A program made the position numbers and the translations under genes. The notes under the pieces are model-generated. The model was not told the DNA's origin. It worked only from the letters and a program-made list of their open reading frames with translations, and ran no database searches. Shown piece after piece: positions 1 through 9,386 of a stretch of DNA of 44,492 nt. The first letter of the stretch is position 1. Each line of letters begins with the position of its first letter. The DNA is from Paraplanobispora siamensis (lineage in GTDB: Bacteria > Actinomycetota > Actinomycetes > Streptosporangiales > Streptosporangiaceae): positions 1-44,492 of the forward strand of contig NZ_BOOJ01000049.1 of assembly GCF_016863175.1 (NCBI RefSeq), in the 5' to 3' direction.

Positions 1-26
1 TCGTATGACGGGTGAAGGAGGGCGCG

Positions 27-590
27 ATGCGCAGGTGTGCAGAATGCGGGTGCCGGGAGTACGGCGGAGCCCCCGGTTGCGCCCGGTGCCTGGCCCTGGT
101 CGACGCCCTCGTCGAGGAGGGCTGGCGCGCGTTCCTGGGGCGTGAGTTCGGTACGGCGGAGCCGGCAGGCAAGGACGAGACGGCGATCGCCGAGATGGTC
201 GTGGACGAGCCCTCCCGGCATGACTGGCGGGTCGTGGACGCCGCCCTGGACCGGCTGACGTGCGCCGGATGCGGTTCGCGGCTGGGCCGCGGCCCCCGCG
301 GCTGCCCGCCGTGCGACCTGGCCGACGGCTTCCGCTACTCGGCGATCGAGACCGACCGTCCGGGCGTGCCCCCGGGCAACGAGCACGCGATCCGGGTCGG
401 CGTCTCCGTGCTGCGCGCCGCCCACCGCCAGTCGCCCCGCACGGTGCTCGGCTGGCGCTCGGGACTGCCCGCCCTGCTGGAGGGCTTCCTGCCGACCACC
501 GCGCAGGCCCAGGCCATGCGCGCCCGGATCAACGCCGGCGCGAACTACGACGAGCTGGCGGAGACCTACGACGCGCTCAGCCGCGGATGA
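27..590 (+). CDS. Double zinc-knuckle protein of unknown function
   Basis: Protein of 187 residues with no family I recognise. Two similar cysteine clusters are visible: C4-x2-C7 with C18-x2-C21, and C79-x2-C82 with C93-x2-C96, each a CxxC-x10-CxxC arrangement typical of a structural zinc ribbon. Between and after them the chain is mixed charged/hydrophobic, with no membrane segment or signal peptide, so it is probably cytoplasmic. I chose the ATG at 27 because GAAGGAGGG at 14-22 lies at the right distance; a GTG at 12 in the same frame would put the ribosome site inside the gene. It converges with the next gene. Protein or nucleic-acid binding through the zinc sites is inference only. Confidence 0.75.
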   Translation: MRRCAECGCREYGGAPGCARCLALVDALVEEGWRAFLGREFGTAEPAGKDETAIAEMVVDEPSRHDWRVVDAALDRLTCAGCGSRLGRGPRGCPPCDLADGFRYSAIETDRPGVPPGNEHAIRVGVSVLRAAHRQSPRTVLGWRSGLPALLEGFLPTTAQAQAMRARINAGANYDELAETYDALSRG

Positions 591-604
591 ACCCATCGGG
601 GCCC

Positions 605-620
605 GCCTCGGAGCCGAGGC
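605..620. terminator. Possible bidirectional terminator
   Basis: Short inverted repeat (GCCTCG, loop GAGC, CGAGGC) between two converging genes. There is no T-run and the stem is only 6 bp, so this is weak. Confidence 0.3.
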
Positions 621-675
621 CCGTGCGGCAGCCGAGATCGGTACGGCGCGCCTTCCACGGCACAGCCGGTAGTCG

Positions 676-1296
676 TCAGCGCGGCTCTTCGGGGCGGGCG
701 CGGTCGATCATCGTGCGGTTGTAGAGCTCGTCGATCTGGTCCAGGGGGTCGGGGACGGGGGCCTGGCGGCGGGCCTCGATCTCCAGGTCGGTGCGGCTCT
801 GGATCTCGTTGATGCCGGTCGCCGTGTGGGTCATCTGGTCGTTCATCAGGTCGGCGCGGATCCGCGCGCAGGCCGTGGTGAGCTTGGCGTGGTGGTCGCG
901 CAGGCGGGCGAGCGTGGCGTGGTCGACGTAGGGCGACACGCGGCTCTGCTGGGCGTAACGGCTGAGCTGGCCGTCGAGCTGGTCGGCGTGCATGCTGATC
1001 TCGCCCACCAGCTGGGGCAGCTCGCCCAGGCCCCAGCCGTCCCGCAGGGCCTGGTCGACGGCCTGGCGGGTGACGGAGATCTCGCGGCGCAGCTCCAGGC
1101 GCATGCGCTCGGCCTCGCCGGCGTCGCCGGGATCCATCGCGGCCACGTGGGAGGCGACCCGGCTGGTCACCTTCCGGGCCTTCTTCGTGGCCTTCTTGCC
1201 CACCTTGACCAGCAGGTAGATCCCGGCCGCCCCGAAAATGAGGAGGAACAGCAGGATCACCAGGACGATGATGAGGAAAGTGCTGATCGGAGCCAC
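676..1296 (-). CDS. Membrane-anchored coiled-coil protein, hypothetical
   Basis: Protein of 206 residues. Residues about 6-30 form one strongly hydrophobic helix, followed by a basic stretch (KVGKKATKKARK) that should keep the rest in the cytoplasm by the positive-inside rule. The remainder is charged and helical with an acidic/basic heptad-like pattern, so a cytoplasmic coiled coil on a single N-terminal anchor is likely. The only start codon found is the GTG at 1296, which directly abuts the GGGAG that would serve as ribosome site, an awkward spacing; the true start is therefore uncertain. It lies downstream of the DUF4126 gene on the same strand. Function unknown. Confidence 0.7.
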   Translation of the reverse strand: MAPISTFLIIVLVILLFLLIFGAAGIYLLVKVGKKATKKARKVTSRVASHVAAMDPGDAGEAERMRLELRREISVTRQAVDQALRDGWGLGELPQLVGEISMHADQLDGQLSRYAQQSRVSPYVDHATLARLRDHHAKLTTACARIRADLMNDQMTHTATGINEIQSRTDLEIEARRQAPVPDPLDQIDELYNRTMIDRARPEEPR

Positions 1297-1374
1297 CTCC
1301 CGGTGGGGTTCGTTAGGAGTGTTTCGAGCATATCCCGCCTGCCCGTCTGCACGTGGTTCGCGGACGTGCGGGGG

Positions 1375-1965
1375 TCAGCCGGCGCGCGCCCGGTCGTGGC
1401 GGCGGCGCCGTACCTTCCTGCTCACCCACCAGGCGAACAGGCCCAGGACCACCACGATCACCAGGACGAGAATCGGCAGGAAGATCGCGACCAGGCTGAT
1501 GCCGAGCGAACCGGCGTCCTCCACCGTGCTCACCACCGGCGCGCCCACCCCGGCGGTCGAGGCGTTCACCACGGGCCTGGCGGTGGTCTTCATCACGTGG
1601 ACGGCCAGCGCGACCCCGATCCCCAGCACCCAGCTCACCCAGGGCCGCTCGGCCATCCAGGTGGACCCGTCGAGCCGGGCCGCGGCCTCGGTGGCGCTGA
1701 ACACCACGCCTCCGGAGGCCGGGCGGACCACCGTCTGGATCATGTCGTTGACGCTGTCGACCACCGGGACCTTGTCGAGCACGACCTCGGCCAGCAGCAG
1801 GACGGCGACGATCGCCAGCACCCAGCCGTTGGCCAGCCAGGCGAACTCCTGCGGCAGCCGTATCTGGTCGGTGAAGTTGGCCAGCAGGCCCACCACCAGC
1901 AGCGGGATGTAGGCGTTCAGCCCGGCCGCGGTGGAGAGACCCAGGCCGGTCAGTGCCGCGAGCAT
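1375..1965 (-). CDS. DUF4126-family integral membrane protein
   Basis: Protein of 196 residues with about four hydrophobic segments: an N-terminal glycine-rich helix (LTGLGLSTAAGLNAYIPLLVVG), one near residues 47-62, one near 110-122 and a strong one near 155-180 ending in an arginine-rich cytoplasmic tail. The AAGLNAYIPLL signature and the DxVNDxIQTxVRP loop fit the DUF4126 family, whose function is not established. The ATG is preceded by GGAGGTGCG, a good ribosome site. It is followed 78 nt later by the coiled-coil membrane protein on the same strand, so the two may be co-transcribed. Confidence 0.75.
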   Translation of the reverse strand: MLAALTGLGLSTAAGLNAYIPLLVVGLLANFTDQIRLPQEFAWLANGWVLAIVAVLLLAEVVLDKVPVVDSVNDMIQTVVRPASGGVVFSATEAAARLDGSTWMAERPWVSWVLGIGVALAVHVMKTTARPVVNASTAGVGAPVVSTVEDAGSLGISLVAIFLPILVLVIVVVLGLFAWWVSRKVRRRRHDRARAG

Positions 1966-2095
1966 CGCACCTCCGTCGTTCTCATCATCCTTCCAACGAT
2001 CCCCGGTCGCCGATGGATCCCACCCGGAGGTGAAGATTCCATGAGATCCGGCGGGGTCCGGCAGGCCCGGCGGGAAGCGGAGCAGGACGGCGGGG

Positions 2096-2164
2096 CGCGT
2101 CTCAGCGAGGAGCGGGGGAGCGCGGCATGACGGCGGAGTCGCGTCTCAGCGGGGGCCGGGGGAG
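2096..2164. repeat. 25-bp direct repeat overlapping a stop codon
   Basis: Two 25-nt copies at 2096-2120 and 2140-2164 match at 22 of 25 positions. The second copy contains the stop codon and last codons of the nitronate monooxygenase-like gene; the first lies just beyond it. The rest of the 180-nt gap 1966-2145 shows only the DUF4126 ribosome site. Confidence 0.6.
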
Positions 2165-3294
2165 ATCGACACGGCGGCGAGGGCGCGTTCGACGGCGGCG
2201 GCGAACTCCTCGGCCATATCGTGGACGACCCGCCTGGCGGGCCTGACCCGGTTCAGCTGGCCGACGACCTGGCCCACGAAGTAGCCGGCCAGTTCCTGCG
2301 CGCCCGGGTTGCCGCTCTCGGCGGCCCGGCCGATCCTGGTCATCGCCGCCTCGGCGAGCAGCATCTGCAGCGGCATCGGCAGCGGGCCCGGGCTCTCCGG
2401 GGCCTCGTCCCACTCCCGGGTCCAGGCGGAGGCCAGCTGCCGGGCGGGCTTGCCGGTCCGCGACCGCGACCGCACGGTGTCGGCCGAGGTGGCGGCCAGC
2501 ATCTTGCGCTTGACCACGGGCGGCGTCTCGGCCTCCTCGGTGGTCAGCCAGACCGACCCGCACCACACGCCCTCGGCGCCCAGCGCGAGCGCCGCCGCCA
2601 TCTGGCGGCCGTCGGCGATCCCGCCGGCGGCCAGCACCGGGACGTCCACGGCGTCGACCACCTGGGGGACCAGGACCATGGTGGAGATCTCACCGGTGTG
2701 CCCGCCCGCCTCGGAGCCCTGCGCCACGATCAGGTCCGCCCCGGCGGCGACCTGGCGCCGGGCGTGCTCGACGGTCCCCACCAGCGCGGCCACCGGCACC
2801 CCGGCCTTCCTAGCCTGGGCCGTCATCTCGGGCGGCGGCGGGCCCAGCGCGCTGGCGATCAGGCCGATGGGGTGGCGCAGGGCCACCTCGACGAGCCCGC
2901 CCGCGCCCCGGGCCGTCACCCGCCGCCCGAACTCGTCGGCGACGGCGGACATCGAGACGGGGACCGGGTCCAGCTCGCTCACGCCGTACTTGCGCAGCAG
3001 GTGGGCCACGAAGTCGCGGTGGCGTTCGGGGATGGCCTCGGCCAGGCGGGCGGCCGGGTCGGCGACCGAGGTGTCGAGCCGGGCGGGGACGAGCACGTCC
3101 ACGCCGTAGGGCCGGCCGCCGACGCGCTCGTCGATCCAGCTCAGCTCGGCGTCCAGGCGCTCGGGGGAGTAGGCGACGGCGCCGAGCACGCCGAAACCGC
3201 CCGCGTTGGTCACCGCGGCGACCACGTCGCGGCAGTGGCTGAAGGCGAAGACGGGGAACTCGACGCCGAACATCTCACAGATCGCGGTCCGCAT
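2146..3294 (-). CDS. Nitronate monooxygenase / 2-nitropropane dioxygenase-like flavoprotein
   Basis: Protein of 382 residues, a TIM-barrel FMN enzyme of the NMO/NPD family, which oxidises alkyl nitronates such as propionate-3-nitronate or related substrates. Visible signatures are the N-terminal strand (FPVFAFSHCRDVVAAVTNAGGFGVLG), the AQGSEAGGHTG loop with the His near residue 199 that is the usual catalytic base, and the phosphate-binding run LAAGGIADGRQMAAALALGAEGVW split over adjacent strands. The open frame extends 93 codons further upstream without resemblance to the family, so I place the start at the ATG at 3294, which gives the family's expected N terminus. Substrate cannot be read from sequence. 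Confidence 0.85.
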   Translation of the reverse strand: MRTAICEMFGVEFPVFAFSHCRDVVAAVTNAGGFGVLGAVAYSPERLDAELSWIDERVGGRPYGVDVLVPARLDTSVADPAARLAEAIPERHRDFVAHLLRKYGVSELDPVPVSMSAVADEFGRRVTARGAGGLVEVALRHPIGLIASALGPPPPEMTAQARKAGVPVAALVGTVEHARRQVAAGADLIVAQGSEAGGHTGEISTMVLVPQVVDAVDVPVLAAGGIADGRQMAAALALGAEGVWCGSVWLTTEEAETPPVVKRKMLAATSADTVRSRSRTGKPARQLASAWTREWDEAPESPGPLPMPLQMLLAEAAMTRIGRAAESGNPGAQELAGYFVGQVVGQLNRVRPARRVVHDMAEEFAAAVERALAAVSISPGPR

Positions 3295-3338
3295 GCCGCG
3301 ACCGTACGGCCAGAATCTTGTTCGGTCCAGATCCCGGA

Positions 3339-4034
3339 TCAGACGGCGTCGAGCGCGATGCCGTTGACGAGGCCGTCCGCCGGGGGCCGCGAGCCGTTCA
3401 GGTGGGGCGGCAGCCAGCCCTCGCCGGGGACGTACCGGCGCACGACCCTGGCCGGGACCCCCGCGATCACACTGTGATCGGGGAACTCCCCGCGCACCAC
3501 CGCGCCGCCGGCGACCACGCACTGACGGCCGATCCGGGTGCCGGGCAGGATGATCGCGCCGGTGCCCAGCCACGAGCCCGAGCCGATGGAGACCGGCTTG
3601 TTACGCGGCCACTGGCGCCCGATCGGCGCCTCGGGGTCGTCGTAGACGTGGTTCTGGTCGGTGATGTAGACGTACGGGCCGGTGAACACGTGGTCGCCGA
3701 TGTCGATCGACTGGTGGCCGACGATGTGGCTGCCCCGGCCGATCGAGCAGCTCCCGCCGATCCGCACGATCGAGTCCGGTCCCAGGTCCACCCCCGGGCC
3801 CATGCCCGCCGAGATGGACACGCGCTCGCCGACCAGGGTGTACTCGCCGATCTCGATCCAGGCCTCGCCGAAGATCGCTCCGACGGGGAAGGAGAGGCAG
3901 GCGCCCTCGCCCAGGTGGCGGAAACGGTAGCCGCCGGGGCTGGCGGGGCTGATGGCGCCGGCCGCGCGGATCGCGCCCCAGCCACGGTGAATGAGGGTGC
4001 CGGCGGCTCGCCGTACCGCGTCACGAAGCGACAT
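3339..4034 (-). CDS. Hexapeptide-repeat (left-handed beta-helix) acyltransferase
   Basis: Protein of 231 residues. From about residue 60 to 200 it shows hexapeptide turns ([LIV]-G-x4), e.g. IEIGEYTLVGERVSISAG, SIGRGSHIVGHQ and IGSGSWLGTGAIILPG, diagnostic of the LbH fold used by acetyl-CoA O-acetyltransferases of the maltose/galactoside (LacA/NodL) type. The DQNHVYDD loop holds the His usually found in the active site, and VIAGVPARVVRRY is the standard C-terminal cap. The first 45 residues are not part of the repeat. It ends 44 nt before the NMO-like gene on the same strand and is divergent from pyrG. Likely acetylates a sugar or glycan; the acceptor is unknown. Confidence 0.85.
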   Translation of the reverse strand: MSLRDAVRRAAGTLIHRGWGAIRAAGAISPASPGGYRFRHLGEGACLSFPVGAIFGEAWIEIGEYTLVGERVSISAGMGPGVDLGPDSIVRIGGSCSIGRGSHIVGHQSIDIGDHVFTGPYVYITDQNHVYDDPEAPIGRQWPRNKPVSIGSGSWLGTGAIILPGTRIGRQCVVAGGAVVRGEFPDHSVIAGVPARVVRRYVPGEGWLPPHLNGSRPPADGLVNGIALDAV

Positions 4035-4113
4035 AGAGGCTCAAGTTACCGCTTGGTCAGCTAACAGCGGAACGCGGGGGTAGGAGCCTTAGGGGCACCT
4101 GACGGGCACTTTT

Positions 4114-4119
4114 GATAAT
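4114..4119 (+). promoter_or_regulatory. Candidate -10 element of pyrG
   Basis: GATAAT, one mismatch from consensus, in the 155-nt divergent gap before pyrG. No convincing -35 hexamer lies 16-18 nt upstream. A start near 4126 would put the left arm of the leader hairpin at the very 5' end of the mRNA. Confidence 0.35.
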
Positions 4120-4126
4120 CTGAGAG

Positions 4127-5860
<1,734 letters not shown>

Positions 5861-5886
5861 GCGATCCGCACGACGAGGAGACCGGC

Positions 5887-6513
5887 GTGACCGGGGAGAC
5901 CTGGGAGATCGAGGACGTCCCCGAAGAGTGGAAGGTCCTGTCCACCACCCGGCACTTCAGCGCCCGCGTCATCTCCGGCGTCACCGACTCGGTCGTCATG
6001 CCGGACGGCGAGGCGGTCGACCGCGACTACGTGACCCATCCCGGGTCGGTGGCCGTGGTGGCGCTGGACGGGCAGGAGCGGGTGCTGCTGATCCGGCAGT
6101 ACCGTCACCCGGCCAGGCACCTGCTGTGGGAGCTGCCCGCCGGGCTGCGCGACGTCGAGGACGAGCCGCTGCACATCGGGGCGGCGCGCGAGCTGGCCGA
6201 GGAGGCGGGCTACCGGGCGGAGACCTGGCACACCCTCGTCGACGCCTTCACCTCGCCCGGGATGTCGGACGAGCGGACCCGGATCTTCCTCGCCAGGGAC
6301 GTCAGCCCGATCCCGGATGGAGAGTTCGACTTCGTGCGAAAGCATGAGGAGACCGATATGCCGGCGGTCTGGGTGCCTCTGTCCGACGCGGTTCGGCGCG
6401 CCCTGGGAGGAATGATCCACAATTCCCAGGCCGTGGCCGGTATCCTCGCCGCATACGCCGCCTCGGCGGATGGCTTCGCCTCGCTGCGACCCGCCGACGC
6501 ACCGGAGGCATGA
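5887..6513 (+). CDS. Nudix hydrolase, ADP-ribose pyrophosphatase type
   Basis: Protein of 208 residues that should hydrolyse ADP-ribose or a related nucleoside diphosphate sugar. The Nudix box runs from PAGLRDVEDEP to RELAEEAGY; it carries one extra residue in the first loop compared with the textbook pattern, as in other actinobacterial members, but keeps the REL-x-EE-x-G catalytic helix. The VIxPxG-like, DxxSPG-like and QYRHPARHLLWELPAG runs fit the ADPRase subgroup. I prefer the GTG at 5887 with GAGGAG 6 nt upstream; a GTG at 5857 overlapping the pyrG stop (GTGA) is the alternative and would add ten residues. Likely co-transcribed with pyrG and xerD. Confidence 0.88.
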   Translation: MTGETWEIEDVPEEWKVLSTTRHFSARVISGVTDSVVMPDGEAVDRDYVTHPGSVAVVALDGQERVLLIRQYRHPARHLLWELPAGLRDVEDEPLHIGAARELAEEAGYRAETWHTLVDAFTSPGMSDERTRIFLARDVSPIPDGEFDFVRKHEETDMPAVWVPLSDAVRRALGGMIHNSQAVAGILAAYAASADGFASLRPADAPEA

Positions 6514-6525
6514 CAGGAGGACACC

Positions 6526-7455
6526 CTGAGCGAGACGGAGGCCGTGCTCTCCAGCTACCTCGCCCATCTGGCGGTGGAGCGAGGCCTGGCCGCCAACACT
6601 CTGGCCTCCTACCGCCGTGACCTCGTGCGGTATGTGGAGCACCTGAAGAACCGCGGGCGCGTCACCTTCGGCGAGATCGCCGAGGCCGACGTCGCGGCCT
6701 TCCTGACCGTGCTGCGCGAAGGCGACGAGGGCCACCAGGCCCTCGTCGCCAGCTCGGCCGCGCGCGCCGTCTCCGCCGTGCGCGGCCTGCACCGCTTCGC
6801 GCTGCGCGAGGGCGTCTCCGGGCACGACCCGGCGGGGCGGGTACGGCCGCCGCGCCAGCTGCGGCGCCAGCCCAAGGCGATCGGCGTCGAGGAGGTCGAG
6901 CGGCTGATCGCCGCCTCCGGGCCCGACGGGGCGCCCCTGACCCTGCGCAACCGCGCCCTGCTGGAGTTGCTGTACGGCACCGGCGCGCGCATCTCCGAGG
7001 CCGTCGGCCTGGCGGTGGACGACGTCGACCTCGACCCCGGGGCCCGGCAGGTCAGGATCCGCGGCAAGGGCGGCCAGACCCGCCCGGTGCCGCTGGGCCG
7101 CTGCGCCGGGGAGGCATTGGAGGCCTACCTGACCCGGGCCCGCCCCGGCATCGCCGCCCACGGACGGGGCTCCACCCCGGGGCTGTTCCTCAACGCCCGC
7201 GGCGGCAGGCTCACCCGCCAGGGCGCCTGGGAGGTGCTGCAGGCCGCCGCCGAGCGCGCCGGCCTGGCGGGCGTCTCACCCCACATGTTGCGTCATTCGT
7301 TCGCAACGCACCTCCTCGACGGCGGCGCGGACGTTAGGGTGGTGCAGGAGCTTCTCGGCCACGCTTCGGCGGCCACCGCCCAGGTGTCCACCCCGGCCGC
7401 GGCCGACAGGATCCGAGAGGTATACGCCGCGGCGCACCCGCGCGGACGGCGTTGA
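6526..7455 (+). CDS. xerD: XerD-like tyrosine recombinase lacking the catalytic tyrosine
   Basis: Homologue of the XerD chromosome-dimer resolvase, 309 residues from the start chosen. The N-terminal SAM-like domain and catalytic domain are complete, and Arg155, Lys181, His253, Arg256 and His279 are in place (GARISE, RGKGG, HMLRH, LLGHAS). The position of the nucleophile, in the family's QxYT motif nine residues after LGH, reads QVST: Ser288 (TCC, 7387-7389). Flanking residues have also drifted to Ala/Pro, while the downstream REVY end is intact. The best ribosome site, AGGAGG at 6515-6520, points to a CTG at 6526; the first GTG (6544) has poor spacing. Gene order matches pyrG-Nudix-xerD elsewhere. 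Strand cleavage should be impaired or absent. Confidence 0.88.
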   Translation: MSETEAVLSSYLAHLAVERGLAANTLASYRRDLVRYVEHLKNRGRVTFGEIAEADVAAFLTVLREGDEGHQALVASSAARAVSAVRGLHRFALREGVSGHDPAGRVRPPRQLRRQPKAIGVEEVERLIAASGPDGAPLTLRNRALLELLYGTGARISEAVGLAVDDVDLDPGARQVRIRGKGGQTRPVPLGRCAGEALEAYLTRARPGIAAHGRGSTPGLFLNARGGRLTRQGAWEVLQAAAERAGLAGVSPHMLRHSFATHLLDGGADVRVVQELLGHASAATAQVSTPAAADRIREVYAAAHPRGRR

Positions 7456-7463
7456 CTACCGGT

Positions 7464-7488
7464 GCGGCAGGGCGTGCCGCCTTGCCGC
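7464..7488 (+). terminator. Intrinsic-type hairpin after xerD
   Basis: Eleven-bp stem (GCGGCAGGGCG / CGCCTTGCCGC, one G-U pair) with a TGC loop, 8 nt after the xerD stop. No clean U-tract, as is common in high-GC actinomycetes. Confidence 0.6.
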
Positions 7489-7510
7489 ATACGTGTTGTC
7501 GTCATAGTGT

Positions 7511-7522
7511 CCGTCCGGACGG
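7511..7522. promoter_or_regulatory. Perfect 12-nt palindrome before parA
   Basis: CCGTCCGGACGG is its own reverse complement and lies 32 nt before the parA start, between the xerD hairpin and the parA ribosome site. It could be an operator; no regulator is implied. Confidence 0.25.
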
Positions 7523-7554
7523 TCCGGTTCGAGACCGTCAGGGAGGTTCGACTG

Positions 7555-8502
7555 GTGACTGTGACCACCGACGGTTCTATTCGGGAAACGACCCCGGGAA
7601 ACCCCGAGAATCCCTGGGGGGACACCAAGACCGCCGGGACCCCCCGGGTCGGGGGAGTGCTCGGCCCGACCGGGCGCCCCCGTCCGGTCTTCCCCGACCC
7701 GCGCCCGCGGACGGTCCACGGACCGGCCCGCGTCGTCGCCATGGTCAACCAGAAGGGCGGCGTCGGCAAGACGACCACCACCATCAACCTGGGCGCGGCG
7801 CTGGCCGAGGCCGGGCTGAAGGTGCTGCTGGTCGACTTCGACCCGCAGGGAGCCCTCTCGGTGGGCCTGGGGATCAACCCGCTCCAGCTCGACCTGACGG
7901 TCTACAACCTCCTGATGGACCGCCAGGTCACCGCGGAGGACGTGCTGCTGGAGACCGGCGTCGAGAACATGGACCTGCTGCCCAGCAACATCGACCTGTC
8001 CGCGGCCGAGGTCCAGCTCGTCACGGAGGTCGCCCGCGAGCAGGTGCTCGGCCGGGTGATCAAGCCCCTGCTGCCCGAGTACGACGTGTGCCTGATCGAC
8101 TGCCAGCCCTCCCTGGGCCTGCTCACGATCAACGCGCTGGCCTGCGCGCACGGCGTCATGGTGCCGCTGGAGTGCGAGTTCTTCGCGCTGCGCGGTGTCG
8201 CCCTGCTGATGGACACCATCCTGAAGGTCCAGGAGCGCATCAACGAGGAACTGGTCATCGAGGGCCTGCTCGCCACGATGTACGACGCGCGCACCCTGCA
8301 CGGCCGCGAGGTGCTGGCCCGGGTGGTCGAGGCGTTCGACGAGAAGGTCTACCACACGGTGATCAACCGGACGGTCCGCTTCCCCGACGCCACCGTGGCC
8401 GGTGAGCCCATCACCAGCTTCGACTCCTCCTCCCTCGGCGCCAGCGCCTATCGCGAGCTGGCCCGTGAAGTCCTCGCCCGGTGGGACGCGCAGCAGAAGT
8501 GA
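7555..8502 (+). CDS. ParA/Soj-family ATPase associated with scpAB
   Basis: Protein of 315 residues. The deviant Walker A motif KGGVGKTTT is at residues 67-75, followed by LLVDFDPQG (Walker A') and CLIDCQPSLG (Walker B), so it is a MinD/ParA-type ATPase. About 60 residues before the ATPase core are proline/threonine rich and probably disordered. The GTG at 7555 has GGGAGG at 7541-7546. It directly precedes scpA and scpB, the order found in M. tuberculosis (Rv1708-Rv1710); this is not the parAB pair near oriC, as no parB follows. A role in nucleoid organisation with condensin is inferred from position. Confidence 0.9.
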   Translation: MTVTTDGSIRETTPGNPENPWGDTKTAGTPRVGGVLGPTGRPRPVFPDPRPRTVHGPARVVAMVNQKGGVGKTTTTINLGAALAEAGLKVLLVDFDPQGALSVGLGINPLQLDLTVYNLLMDRQVTAEDVLLETGVENMDLLPSNIDLSAAEVQLVTEVAREQVLGRVIKPLLPEYDVCLIDCQPSLGLLTINALACAHGVMVPLECEFFALRGVALLMDTILKVQERINEELVIEGLLATMYDARTLHGREVLARVVEAFDEKVYHTVINRTVRFPDATVAGEPITSFDSSSLGASAYRELAREVLARWDAQQK

Positions 8503-8519
8503 CCCCGGTCCCGGTGCGG

Positions 8520-8525
8520 GACAAT
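8520..8525 (+). promoter_or_regulatory. Candidate -10 for a leaderless scpA transcript
   Basis: GACAAT ends 6 nt before the scpA ATG, which has no ribosome site. With initiation about 7 nt downstream the mRNA would begin at the ATG. GTGACC at 8499-8504 is a possible -35 with a short 15-nt spacer. Confidence 0.3.
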
Positions 8526-8531
8526 GCTGGG

Positions 8532-9386
8532 ATGACCGAGCAGGAGCAGGCGGCCGACGACGGCACCTTCAGGGTGCGCCTGGAGGTCTTCGAGGGCCCC
8601 TTCGACCTGCTGCTTGGCCTGATCTCCAAGCACAAGCTGGACATCACCGAGGTCTCACTCAGCCAGGTCACCGACGAGTTCATCGCCTACATCCGGGCCA
8701 GGGGGCCCGAGTGGGACCTGGACCAGACGAGCCACTTCCTGCTGGTCGCCGCGACCCTGCTCGACCTCAAGGCCGCCCGGCTGCTGCCGTCCGGCGAGGT
8801 GGACGACGAGGAGGACCTGGCCCTGCTGGAGGCCCGCGACCTGCTGTTCGCCCGGCTGCTGCAGTACCGGGCCTACAAGGAGGTCGCGAAGATCTTCTCC
8901 GGGTGGATGGCGGAGGAGGCCCTGCGCTTCCCCCGCACCGTGCCGATGGAGGCGCGCTTCGCCAACCTCCTGCCGGAGCTGGTCCTGGGCGTCGGCCCCG
9001 AGCGGCTCGCCCAGATCGCCCAGCGGGCCTTCAGGCCCAAGGCCCCGCCGTCGGTCTCGGTGGCCCACATCTACCAACCGCTCGCCAACGTCCGCGAGCA
9101 GGCCGTTATCCTGGTCGAGCGGTTGCGCCGGCTGCGCCGGGCGACCTTCCGGGCACTGACCTCCGACTGTGCCGGCACCTTCGAAGTCGTGGCGCGGTTC
9201 CTGGCCGTCCTGGAGCTCTTCCGGGAGGCGGCGGTCTCCTTCGACCAGGTGGAGCCGCTGGGGGAGCTGCACGTGACCTGGACCGGCAGCGACGACGGGG
9301 ACGTCGTCGTGGCCGACGACTACGACCAAGCGAGGGAGGAGCCCGCCGATGACCGAGGCGGTGCCCGCGGGGACGCCGGCGGGTGA
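8532..9386 (+). CDS. scpA: Segregation and condensation protein A (kleisin)
   Basis: Protein of 284 residues, the kleisin subunit that bridges SMC heads and binds ScpB. The N-terminal family hallmark FRVRLEVFEGPFDLLLGLISKHKLDITEVSLSQV is present (split here over several conserved positions), and the C-terminal winged helix runs from about residue 165 to 255. Residues after about 260 form an acidic tail that lies in DNA overlapping scpB. The ATG at 8532 gives the family N terminus; the open frame extends 17 codons upstream into the parA end. It overlaps scpB by 38 nt, implying coupled translation and a fixed subunit ratio. Confidence 0.93.
   Translation: MTEQEQAADDGTFRVRLEVFEGPFDLLLGLISKHKLDITEVSLSQVTDEFIAYIRARGPEWDLDQTSHFLLVAATLLDLKAARLLPSGEVDDEEDLALLEARDLLFARLLQYRAYKEVAKIFSGWMAEEALRFPRTVPMEARFANLLPELVLGVGPERLAQIAQRAFRPKAPPSVSVAHIYQPLANVREQAVILVERLRRLRRATFRALTSDCAGTFEVVARFLAVLELFREAAVSFDQVEPLGELHVTWTGSDDGDVVVADDYDQAREEPADDRGGARGDAGG

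Noticed and set aside
826-2130. 434-codon + frame antisense to the two small membrane proteins
   Set aside because: His/Gln/Gly-rich product typical of antisense high-GC frames; the minus-strand genes have clear helices and a good ribosome site.
7525-7540. tRNA T-arm-like GGTTCGAGACC
   Set aside because: No acceptor, D or anticodon arms can be built around it; it lies in the parA leader.
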